64,000 nucleotides of DNA from Schizophyllum amplum (lineage: Eukaryota > Basidiomycota > Agaricomycetes > Agaricales > Schizophyllaceae): contig VDMD01000021.1 in NCBI GenBank assembly GCA_007026445.1, forward strand, positions 310,001 to 374,000, written 5' to 3'. Under the pieces are notes generated by a model. That model made no database searches. It had not been told where the DNA came from and saw nothing but the letters and a program-made list of their open reading frames with translations. The position numbers were made by a program, and so were the translations under genes. Positions 23,774 through 33,316 of the stretch are shown piece after piece (within the stretch, counting starts at the first letter, position 1; every line of letters begins with the position of its first letter).

Positions 23774-25518
23774 CTAGTCCGGCACCACCGCCTGAACCAC
23801 TCCCGCCTTCTTCCTCCCCCGCCCCTTCGCCCATCCGGGCGGCTTCTCGACGTACGCAAAGTTGCGCTTGGTGGGCTCCACGTACTCCATGTCAAGCTCG
23901 CGCATGATGGCCTCCTCCGTTTCTGCGCGTATGAGGCGCCAGAAGCCGGCCTCGAGGTCGACGGAGACGGAGGGTTTTGCACGTTTACGGCGTTTTGTGG
24001 TGGTTGGTTCGGGGCTGGCTTCGACTTCGTCGCGGTCGCCTTCGGGTTCACTGCGTTCGCCTTCGGGCTCGCTACGGTTGCCCTCGAGTACGCCACGGTT
24101 GCCCTCGAGTTCGCCTGAGACGTCCGAGGCAGCAGATGGGTTTTCGGAAATCTCGTCGATGGCGCCTGGCTCACGGTGGGTTGTCGCCTCGCCCGTATCT
24201 TCATCAACCCTCGGCGTTGATATCCACTTCCACAACCCATACTCATTCAGATGCAGCTCCATCTTGCTCGCCTTCAGCCGCAAGTGTCGGTTGAACTCGA
24301 GGTCGCCCGTGAGAGCTATCAGGCCGGCGCCTTTTGATTTGACCGGGACGAAGCTGGGTGGAAGAATATTAGCAGGGAATAATGAATATTGCGACCGGGA
24401 GCGGCCAAAAACAAGGATGTCTCCTTACCTGATATCCAGCCGCCTATAATCATCCGTACCAGCAATCTTCGCCATACCCTGCCACTTGCGATATCCCTGC
24501 GTAAAAGCATCGCCCAGCAGCCCCTTCGCCTGCAACGCCGGCACCACAGCGTCCAGCATGATCGACTTCCCAGCAGGCATGCCCCCCGACGTGCTCTCCG
24601 CGAACGGCACCCGGCGGCGGCCCGTAATGCTCGACCGCGGCGCCCGCCAGTGCGCGTGCGGCGGCGGGAGCGGCACGTGTGTGTGCTGGGGATGCACCAG
24701 CAGCACCTCGACCTCAGACGACACGGGCGCGCCGCGGCGGTAGCTACCCGCCAGGAGGACCTCGAACTGGGGCGGCAGGGCGGCACGGATGGCAGAGGCG
24801 ATGGACTCGACTTCGTGCCGCTGGACGCCGGCTTGCATGTGCGTGTGGTACTTGAGGCCGAAGCGCTCGATGGGGCGGAGGGTCTGGAGGTATTTTGGGT
24901 TGGGGAGGTCGGCGATGGACATGCAGCCTGCGGCCACAAGGGCTTTGGCGCGGACGAGGCTGGGGGAGGTGAGTGCTGTGCCGCGTGAGGGAGCGAGCGA
25001 CGTACCCGATGCCATGTACCTGCTGTAGCTCTGCCCGTGCATATGCTTCCAGCGCTTTTCGGTCTCGAGCTTCTTTGGAGACCTATCAAAGCATAAACAG
25101 GTGAGCGGGTAAATATACTGTGCGACGCACCGCGTCTTTCTCGCCTAGAAACTCTGATATTCGCCTGGTTATGCCGGGACCAATACCTTCGATCTGACTG
25201 TCTTCAGTGCATGCTAAGCATGAAACGGAGATGGGGGCGTACGTTGCTGACTTCCTTAGCATTCCTAATAGGAAAGGGGACCTGTTCTATGATTCTGACA
25301 GCCAGACCGAATGCGCGAGCCTTGAACTGGTTCTTGTCCTTCTTTCTCTCCTCCTCGACTTGATCTGCAGCTCGTCAGCTAGGGACTTGCAACATTGAGT
25401 GCTACTGACTTTGTTTAAGCATGTCAACGATTGGCTGGTTTGTGGCATTGGTCGCGACATAACGGCCTCGCAGTAAGGGCAGATAGACGCGTCGGTGTCG
25501 GACCGAGACAAGAGACAT
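23774..25518 (-). CDS. Family X DNA polymerase (Pol beta-like) with mitochondrial-type presequence
   Basis: Six exons (25518-25410, 25364-25243, 25193-25132, 25083-25006, 24959-24429, 24353-23774) close in phase to 493 residues. The N-terminus MSLVSVRHRRVYLPLLRGRY is basic, lacks acidic residues and looks like a mitochondrial targeting peptide. Next come the 8-kDa lyase-type region with a helix-hairpin-helix (NIEGIGPGITRRISEF), a second hairpin (VHGIGLVRAKALVAAGC), the palm (LLAGSYRRGAP), and the thumb (ALTGDLEFNRHLRLKA). The C-terminal ELDMEYVEPTKRNF matches the family end. The first two catalytic aspartates, normally DxD in GDVDVLL, read EVE here, while the third is kept (YRRLDISF). A repetitive acidic insert (SEPEGERSEPEGDR) sits before the C-terminus. 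There is no BRCT domain. Expected role: gap-filling base-excision repair, if active. Confidence 0.85.
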
Positions 25519-25755
25519 CCATCCGTCACGATTTACGTGACAGACGCGTACAGTGTGACCACGGCGCGGCCTTGTTCTTCACGTTTCCCTCCTCCCCGAT
25601 CGTCACTTGCACGAAGTCCCGCTCCATTCACTCTCCACGTACGGAGTATCTTGATAATTCAAAGGCTTGAAGAGACCGAAGACGCAAGACAGGTGCGTAC
25701 AGGGTCGTATGTTAAGCAGCAATCGACGCGAACTATATCAAGTCCAGGCGCGAAG

Positions 25756-27258
25756 ATGTCGGGATACACCGCGGCGCGTTATCCAGGGATGGCAGAGACG
25801 CAGATGCAGCAGTCAGGCCAGGCCGCGTACGCGCAGCCAGTTGCTACAGCTCCTCCACCACGAGGTATGTCCTTATAGCTCTGTAGCAAACGTTTTGCCA
25901 ACTTCATGACAGGCGGCCATCGCGGGGGACGATTGACGGTGCAGCCTTCAGCAACACCGATGTATCAGCCATACCACTCTACTCCCGCTCCAGCCCACCA
26001 CCCCCACCACCTCATACCGTCTCATACCCTCCACCGCCTGCTGGCGTGTTGCCAACAACCCCTCAAGCCTTGACGTCCGACTATGCTTCCCGTATGCAGA
26101 CAGGCATCACCCTGCTCATGCAGCCCATCTTCAACAACAACGCTATCGCATCCGCCAACCCCACAACCACAACCCGGTCTAGCAGACGCGGTGCTGCCAT
26201 TAGCTATGTAGACCCCGGCTCCGACGTGGACGACGACCTGCTGGACGCAGGTGCGATCGACACGGACGACGACGACTTCGTCGCCAGCGGCGGCGTGCGG
26301 ACCTCCGTGCGCGCCGCGCGCCAGCGCTTCCCCGGCGTGTCCACATCCTCCGGCGCCCGCGCGTCCCCCGCCTTACCTACGCCCCCTCCGACGAGCTCGA
26401 CCGCAGCTACCTCGGCCAGCCGCCCCCCGCCCGCTTCCTCCGCCCGCGCTACATCAACGTCACCCCTACCCCCTCGTCTCCACCGCGCGCGTCGAGCAAC
26501 AGGCCGCCATGCGTTCCTCCCTCGTCCCCATCCGCGTTGAGTTCGAGACGCCCACGCACCGCATCCGCGACTGCTTCACGTGGAACCTGCGCGAGCAGAT
26601 CCTCACCCCCGAGGCCTTCGGCGAGATTTTCTGCCACGACCTCGACCTGAATCCAGACGCGTGGCGCGGAACCATTGCCGCGCAGATCCGCGCGCAGCTC
26701 GAGGAGTGGGAGGGCGTGGCGTCGATGGACTTGGGCGGGGACGCCGCGGAGGACGGCGGAGAGGAGGCCGAGTGCCGCGTAATTCTCAGCATCGACGTGC
26801 AGATCAACCACCACCACCTGAACGACCACATTGAGTGGGATTTGCTGTCGCCGCTGACGCCGGAGGCCTTCGCGCGCGCTCTGTGCGCGGACCTGGGCCT
26901 CGGGGGTGAGGCGGTCGCGCTCGTTGCGCACGCAGTGCAGGAGGAGATCGTCAAGCACAAGCGCGACGCGATTGAGTGGGGCATTCTGCCTCCAGCTACG
27001 GGAGGACCGGAGGAGTATGTCTACGACCGCGGCGCGATGCTGAAGGACAAGCGCGCGCTCGGCGGGCAGCGCAAGCTTGCGCCCGAGCTGAAGAGCGTCT
27101 GGAGAGACTGGGCGGATGCGGAGGAGTGGCGGACACGGTACGAGGAGCTTTCGCTGGAGGAGATCGAGCGGAGAGAGGGCGAGCGGGAGCGCGCGAGTCG
27201 GCGACTTAGGAGAGAGACCAGCAAATTCCAAACGGCCAACAGGAGGTCGCGGAGGTGA
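25756..27258 (+). CDS. SNF5: SNF5/SMARCB1-type subunit of SWI/SNF or RSC chromatin remodeller (two apparent frame breaks)
   Basis: Exon 1 is 25756-25864 (MSGYTAARYPG...). An 80-base intron ends at 25944 (GGTGCAG), and the frame then runs through a Pro-rich stretch, SDYASRMQTGITLLMQPIF, RSSRRGA and ASGGVRTSVRAARQRF. From about 26370 the conserved reading moves frame twice: YAPSDELDRSYLGQPPPARF is one base out and VEQQAAMRSSLVPIRVEFE one base out again. Both breaks fit a single missing base in C-rich runs (about 26365 and 26463-26475). The two SNF5 repeats follow intact (RDCFTWNLREQILTPEAF and NDHIEWDLLSPLTPEAFA). The C-terminus is a charged helix. SNF5 recruits the remodeller to nucleosomes in the nucleus. 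Its near-essential role argues that the breaks are assembly errors. Confidence 0.85.
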
Positions 27259-27921
27259 TGGTGGTGTCGCAAAAGTAACGTACTTGTATTGTTATCTTGT
27301 AATCTATGCTTGTGGTAATTGATCATGGCGCCCAAGGATGGTAAACGCCAGCTGGGCCCTGCGTGTCTGCTTCGTAGCACGTGTCAGCTTAGAACTTTCC
27401 CAGAAAGGCAGGCTTTGTTGTATCCACAGGTTCTCCACGGCGATCATCATGCATCGCGGATGCATCACACCCTCAGCGCAGCCCAAGCACAACCCGACAG
27501 CTGGCGAGTCAGTTGCCTTCCTGCTTGCTAACTGTGCCCCCCTTTCACAGGACCATTGCGATCTCCTATAGACGCCTCCAAGTGCTCTCAGTCCTCTCTA
27601 TGTTCCCGTTGGTTTGCCACCCCCGATCGTTACGCTCGCAACAAGTGGCCATCGCAGTAGATTCGCGCTACGTCGACGTTCTCAACGTCACCATCTGCAT
27701 GCCTAGAAGCAACACCTCGCAACAGCGTAATCGTAGCGTCAGAACGTGGTCACCGAGTACACCGAGCGGCGTCGTCACGAGTACACGGGAATTACGGCGC
27801 ACCTATCGTCATAATTCAATTGCGATGCCTCGCGACGAGCAGATATATAATGGTGGGGTGTCAGAGTGACCACTCTCTCAATTCTCCATCCTCCCCGAAC
27901 CCCAATTTTCCAATCCACACC
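27259..27921. other. Intergenic region
   Basis: About 660 bases separate the SNF5 and NmrA-like genes. Near its right end TATATAA (27844-27850) sits about 75 bases before the NmrA-like ATG and is a plausible TATA box. No repeat or coding fragment was recognised in the rest. Confidence 0.45.
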
Positions 27922-29241
27922 ATGCCACCCAAACGCACCGCCAACGGCGACGCCAAGAAGGCTGAATCCAAGTCCCCCCCTCGAATCGTCAGATACTCAT
28001 CACTGCCGCCGAGGGCCAGACGGGGAGACTCATCCTCGAGCTTCTGACGACAAGCGAGGAGTACACGGACAAGTACGCCGGGCTGACTGCGCTCGTGTTC
28101 AGCGAGGACGCAAAGGCGTCCGTAGAGGCGGAGGACTTCCCCGTCCAGGTCCTCGTATACGACCCGAAAGACGAGCCCGCGCTTGTGAAAGCCATGGAGG
28201 CGGTCGATACCTGCCTGCTGATTCCGCCTGCGCGGAAGGTGCGTATCCCGTGTTATCGGGGCGTTTAGTGAGATGCTGAGACACATGTAGGACAAGGCAA
28301 AGATTACAGCAACGCTGCTGAAGGCTGCCAAGAAGGCAAAGTCAGTCACCAACCTCGTCTTCCTCTCGAGCGCTGGATGCGATTACGCCGAGCGCGATAA
28401 GCAGCCAAGGTAAGTCGGCCTCATGGTCCGCGATACTTTGGGTACTTTTGGCCTGACCGCCCACGCTTCAGGCTGCGCGAGTTCATCGACCTCGAGAAGC
28501 TTGCAATGGAGAGCAAGTCGGACCCCAACACCGGGGACACCGGCCACTCGCCCTGCATTATACGGTACGTGAGGTGCCTGGTTTGAGCTTGCACACCCCG
28601 AGACCAACGACGCTTCCGCAGCGCCGGCTTCTACGCAGAGAACTGCTGCTGTACACGAAGCAAGCCCAGGGCGAGGGGAAGCTGCCTATCCCGATCGACG
28701 AGGACCACAAGTTCTCGCCAGTCGCGCTCGGGGACGTTGCGCAGGTCGCTGCGCATGTCATCACGAGCGTCGGCCCACAGGGCCTCGCGGACGAGGTTCG
28801 CGGGCAGATGATGGTGCTGACGGGGCCAATGCTGGTTGCTGGGCCCGAGCTCGCGCAGGCGGCGTCGCAGGCGCTGGGCACCCCGATGGAGTTCCAGAGC
28901 ATTACTGTGTACGTCGTTATCTGCTGCAGGTCGGACGATGATGAGGGCTGAACGTGATGCAGACAGCAAGCGAAGAAGATCCTGGCGTCCGACCAGGGCG
29001 AGGAGGTGGACGACGCGGAGAAGGAGTACTTGCTGGAGTACTACTCGCTCGTGCGGGAGGGGAAGACGGCCTACGTTAGCAATACCGCGTTCCAGGCGAT
29101 ATTCGGCTCGCGAGGGCAGGAGATGCCAGACTTCTTCAAAGCGTACCAGGTGAGGAGTGTACGAACCTGCGTACAATCAAGACATGCTGACAACTCTATC
29201 AGTCCGAGTTCAAGCCCAAGAAGCGAAGGGTAGCACATTGA
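27922..29241 (+). CDS. NmrA-like NAD(P)-binding protein (one apparent frame break)
   Basis: The protein starts MPPKRTANGDAKKAESKSPP. The Rossmann motif ILITAAEGQTGRLILELL follows, but only if one C is added to the seven-C run at 27974-27980, giving SPPSNRQILITAAEG. After that it continues cleanly: VQVLVYDPKDEPAL, AVDTCLLIPPARK, VTNLVFLSSAGCDYAERD, AGFYAENLL, PVALGDVAQVAAHVI, with about five short introns, ending SEFKPKKRRVAH. This is the layout of NmrA-type proteins, which bind NAD(P) and either reduce small molecules or act as redox sensors; the catalytic tyrosine/lysine of true dehydrogenases is not obvious. It runs tail-to-tail with the kinase-like gene 100 bases away. Confidence 0.75.
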
Positions 29242-29340
29242 GTTGATTCGAGAATGAAACGAAGTTACTGTGGTGCGACGTGTAGTCCAAGTAAACGATC
29301 TTGCATAAATCGGGTAGCGCAAAACACAGTCCGATTGTGT

Positions 29341-30764
29341 CTACTGCAAAGGCAGATTCTTGTGCACGACGGGAGGGAAGAGAAGAGACTTCGGAGGCAC
29401 GGACTCAATGTACGCCCGCAGACGAGACAATGCTTCGTTAGCAGTCAAGCGATAAGTGGGATCCATAGAAGCCATGTCGTCCAGCACAGCTTCAACAGGA
29501 CCCAATGTGGACTGCAACTGCGTGAGCAAGCAGGGCCAGATACAAAGCAGTCTCGAACGCACGTCGAAATCTACCAGGGAGGTAGCCAGCTGCCATACGT
29601 CCAGCTTGAAGGGGTCGTATGGTTCTCCACTCAACATCTCAGGAATAAGATTCCGGCGATATCCGTCCGTGATAGAGCCGGCAAGCGGGAGTCCAGTGCA
29701 AACGCGATCAGACGGCGGGCAGTCCTCAGGAAAACGGACCGCCTGCTCGAAGTCGATGAGGTAGACGCGCGGTTGTGCACGGGTACCACCCCCGTAATCA
29801 ACGATTCGGGCCAAAATTGCACAAGGAAGTTGGTCTTGAATGCATCCTGCGTGAGATTGCAAATGTTAGCAAGCCGCGAATCTGAGTGACGAGGCGGCGT
29901 CTGCTCACCCGATGTGCGATACCCAAGCTATGGATGTAAGCAAGCCCCTGGGATATGGCTATGAGAATATACACACATAACGAACGCAATAACTTACTTC
30001 TAATGCTTGCAAAATCATGTCAAGGACGTCGCCTACGGAGTTCTGCGACCCCTCTAAATACACCCAGCTCAAAGACTCGGAGACGCGGGGGAAGACGCCC
30101 AGCCTTATATGTCCTATGTTGAATTCCCGCATAAGAGGTAGTGTGTGATTATCGCTCAGAAGGGCCCGTGGCGCGGTTGCCAGATCGCGCCAGATGTCGA
30201 GCTGGTCCTGACCGTCTTGTCCGAGAGCCATAACTCGTATAACAACGTCGTGACCTTCCGCAGTACGCGCGGCACGGTAGAGGGAGTTCTGAGAGAGATT
30301 CGCGTCAGCGTGAGGATGTTATATGACACTGAGATGCACGAACGCACCCACGTCCAGAACTCGCGCAGTATCTCAGCAGTGTGAATAGGGCCTTCTATCC
30401 CTCGTGAAGGCGTTACATATAGATACCCGTTCGGGAAGACATCGCTCCCATGGGGCGAGCGCTGCCCAAATGTATGATGGGTCTGTACGGCCAGATTGCG
30501 TATCCCATGGTACGAAGGATTTCATCTAGCACGCTCCACATGCCTGCCCCATCTTTTTCGTCGCGCCAGCGAGCGAGGGTCGAGGGGAGCTGTATGTACG
30601 ACAGCATGAGACGCGTCTCTAATACAGGCGAGCGATGCCACATACCTCGCTCAGTCGTGACTTGTATCTTCGTGACCGAAGATATGTGTAAGTGCCGTAA
30701 AGCTGACCACGACAGCTGTGGTCAGAGTAGCGGCAGCTACCGCTGTGCGAAACGGAGCGGTCAT
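29341..30764 (-). pseudogene. Membrane-anchored kinase-like protein, copy 1, with two frame breaks in the N-terminal part
   Basis: A paralogue of the gene at 33317-34729 with the same intron positions. The start MTAPFRTAVAAATLTTAVVV is a signal anchor. Aligned to copy 2, one base is missing near 30671-30680 (stop soon after) and another near 30463-30490. Downstream the frame is intact: EGHDVVIRVMALGQDG, WRDLATAPRALLSDNHTLPL, HSLGIAHR, DAFKTNFLVQF, YLIDFEQAV, DPFKLDVWQL and a C-terminal SRLRAYIESVPPKSLLFPP. The fold is protein-kinase-like, but the usual VAIK lysine is absent (VVIRVM) and DFG reads DFE. The intron near 29540 is 48 bases with no stop. The copy is either a recent pseudogene or an intact gene with assembly deletions. 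Confidence 0.6.
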
Positions 30765-31165
30765 GTCGAAATTGTACGGCATATATGAGTTCGCAGATTA
30801 GGCCTGATCAATTCTTGAATTCTGAAATTCCCACCATAATTCCCAAACCGGAAACAGGCCGTGTCCCGCGCGTCTTTCGCTCTTCCTGCCACCTCTCGAT
30901 GTTCCAGCCTTGCGTAAAGTAGTCGTAAATTCACAATAAGTATATGCACGTCTTTCAGAAGAAGAATGAAGCCCATATTGCAAGTCGACTTGCTTCAATG
31001 ACTTGACTGTCGTCGAAGTTCCGGAAAAGGTAAACGGCTGTGACGCCGCGCTGGCTTCTCCCTCATTCTGTCCCGTAGGCAGCCGTTCCGCTCATTCTGT
31101 TCTCTTCCGACGTCCTATTACCTTGGGAAGCAACCATGTATCTGTATGGGTCCCCTTTGCCACTG

Positions 31166-31573
31166 CTACTGCCCAAACTGGTTCCCAATCCTGTCCTTCA
31201 CCTGCCATGATCCCCTTACATACACCATCGTTGTCATGAGTTCTTGCTTCCGGGCCATTAGAACGTCCTGCAACGCACTGAGTAGGTGTAGAAACTCGCT
31301 GTATACATTTTGGTCATTTCTGACGCTGTGTATTAGCTTCAGCGCATAGCCAAACATCGTAGCACGAGGCTGGCACTCAGTATTGCTACCACACACGTCA
31401 CAAGCTTCGCGACAGGGTGGACATCGTGCATGGTGTTTGTAAATGCTTAATAAGTACACCAGAGATCTTCTATGTGCACCAGGACACACGGATGGCTTGT
31501 AGCGGGACGTTGCACCGCTGGCAGGCCCACATCTTCGAGTATCTCGTCCGCGAGCGTCGACGTGAGGTATCAA
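31166..31573 (-). other. ORF with a possible Sin3-type PAH helix pair, inside the inverted-repeat element
   Basis: A 135-codon frame within the outer transposable element. It contains a Cys-rich stretch (CPPCREACDVCG) followed by YALKLIHSVRNDQNVYSEFL, then HLLSALQ. That resembles the paired amphipathic helix repeat of Sin3 proteins, whose consensus has a helix, a DxxxYxxFL turn and a second helix. If real, it is a captured host-gene fragment. There is no clear start context and only one repeat, so no functional gene is claimed. Confidence 0.3.
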
Positions 31574-31667
31574 TGTCGTTCTTTTTCTGAGATACGTGAA
31601 TACGGTAACAGTGAATTTATGGCCACTTTACGCGAGGTTGGAACATCGAGAGGTGGCAGGAAGAGTG

Positions 31668-32725
31668 TAGGCTCGGCGCAAGCCCCTGGCGGCGACTGCC
31701 GTCACCTTCGCCAGAAGGGGCTTGCTCAAAGATCACAATTGATGCGGGTACATTCGCGAGGCTGCTCAAGCGTTTTCTCATGGCCGATTGACACTGAAAA
31801 ATATGCAATATGTAGCTATGATACACTACTACACGTCTAAGAAAGCGGAAAATCAATCGACGCCCGTTGTCTTGCTCGACGGCATCTTCAACTGCTGTCA
31901 CACACTGACGAGCCGTTCGCGCTAATGCAACATGTGACGTACGCATGGCGCTCCCGTTGTCGGATATGTGCTTCAGTGCTATGAGTAGAGTACAAACCAC
32001 TCTTTCTCTTGACCATATCATCCTTCTCTGCTTTGGAAGACGGCGCACAATGGCAGGTGTTACACCGTGTGACCGCATTTCGAACCGTGGGAAATCGAAC
32101 TTGCACTCTCGCTCGAAGGCGGTCACCCGCGCTGCATCCTTATTCATAGTGACAGACTCGTCCTCAACAGTCTCAATGCTCCTAGTTGGCAATACAGTGG
32201 TGTTCCCGAGCCGCATCCCCCAAGAACTTTGTAAATCTTACCGGGGGGCCTCGTTCCGCTCTAGGGGTCAAAATAATACTTTTGCCCAGTGTTGTGCGAG
32301 TTGTTCGCGCGTCCGTACTCTAATCAGATGTAAAAAAAGCCCTTAATTCCTCCAAGGTGTATCCCTAATATAGTATCTACTTTTTGCATTTTTCCCGAAG
32401 CGATGGAGTCAGTTATCGTCTATTCTTCCACAGGGGCAAAGATCTCACGAAGCCCCATTTCACAGCTTATTTACGGTGCAATAAGATACAGGGAGTATGG
32501 CAAAACTTCACAGAGCGACGAGGATGGATCTGAAGTGTTGGTATGCGAGGTGCCAAGGCGCGGCTGCACGTCGTTGCAGGGATATGGCGGACCGATTGTA
32601 CCCACCGATTTCGTGATGTTTGAGCAAGCCCCTCTGCTCGCGGCACTCGCGGAGGTAAATTAAATACCCAAATCGGGTATTTAACTCGCGTGGCCCGCGT
32701 GGCGGAGGGGCTTGATCCGAACCTA
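31668..32725. mobile_element. 1,058-bp Mutator-like (MULE-type) non-autonomous element with 9-bp target duplications
   Basis: The element begins TAGGCTCGG..CAAGCCCCT and ends with the inverted counterpart (read inward from the right, TAGGTTCGG..CAAGCCCCT). It is flanked by perfect 9-base direct repeats GGAAGAGTG at 31659-31667 and 32726-32734. Similarity between the ends extends inward to a shared block (GGGGCTTGCTCAAA.ATCAC near 31717-31741, inverted near 32612-32640). A 9-base-stem hairpin (TAAATACCC..GGGTATTTA) lies near 32661-32683. Target duplications of 9 bases and inverted repeats of this kind are typical of Mutator-like elements. No transposase is encoded, so it would depend on another copy. 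Confidence 0.7.
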
Positions 32726-33316
32726 GGAAGAGTGAAAGACGCGCGGGATGCGGCCTGTTTCCGGTTTGGGAATTATGGTGGGAATTTCGGAATTTAAGAA
32801 TTGATCAGGCCTATTGGGCAACTGCCGGATCTATGAAAGGTAATCGGTCGCTGATTTAGACACCCGCGTCTAGAGCATGGACTGCGAGCAGTAGAGAGCG
32901 AACACGATGGATATTTGCTCGAAGTCGAAGGATTACTCGAATATTGGGCGCAAGAATGGATTCACGTCAACAAAGGTGGAAGACTGAAGTTGTTGATTCC
33001 ACTGTTTGTTGTTCATTGTTGGACCACCAGATATCAACAAAAATCAACAACACGTGCACCAAGTTGAACTTACGGGGGCAGGAGAGTCAAATTCTTCCAA
33101 GTTGCGAGTTAGCTACCAGGTGAGACTTCAGTCGCTTGCGTGCATTCAATGCTAACGACTAACTTGGTCCGATACCAGGGCCAAAAATCGCAGAGTATCT
33201 GAGCTATCGATGCGAGCTTGGCTCAAAATCCCTTGAGTGCATGAACATGAGCGGACGACCTCGTATAAGCCTCGCAGAGAGTAAGACTGCATGGGAGATG
33301 TGCCAGTCTACATGCG

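Larger units (their letters stand above)
30799..32813. mobile_element. TA-flanked inverted-repeat element (Tc1/mariner-like, non-autonomous), split by a nested insertion
   Basis: The left end (30799-30934, 136 bases, beginning TAGGCCTGATCAATTC) is matched in reverse complement by two separated blocks on the right: 32813-32725 (89 bases) and 31657-31611 (47 bases). Removing the nested element at 31668-32725 and one copy of its 9-base target duplication restores one continuous 136-base terminal inverted repeat at roughly 94% identity. The restored element is about 948 bases. TA at both outer edges (30799-30800 and 32812-32813) fits a TA target duplication. No transposase frame is visible. It lies between the two kinase-like paralogues. 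Confidence 0.7.

Noticed and set aside
25865..26050. Apparent frameshift near 25990 in the SNF5 gene
   Set aside because: It disappears if the first intron ends at 25944 (GGTGCAG) instead of 25912; the Pro-rich exon then joins in phase.
26251..26500. Reading SNF5 in a single frame from 26251
   Set aside because: The upstream part of that frame is Pro/Ala/Arg-rich noise; the conserved residues before 26480 are in other frames.
31617..32216. 199-codon minus-strand frame
   Set aside because: It crosses the border between the inner transposable element and the outer element's repeat, so it cannot be an old gene; no domain was seen.
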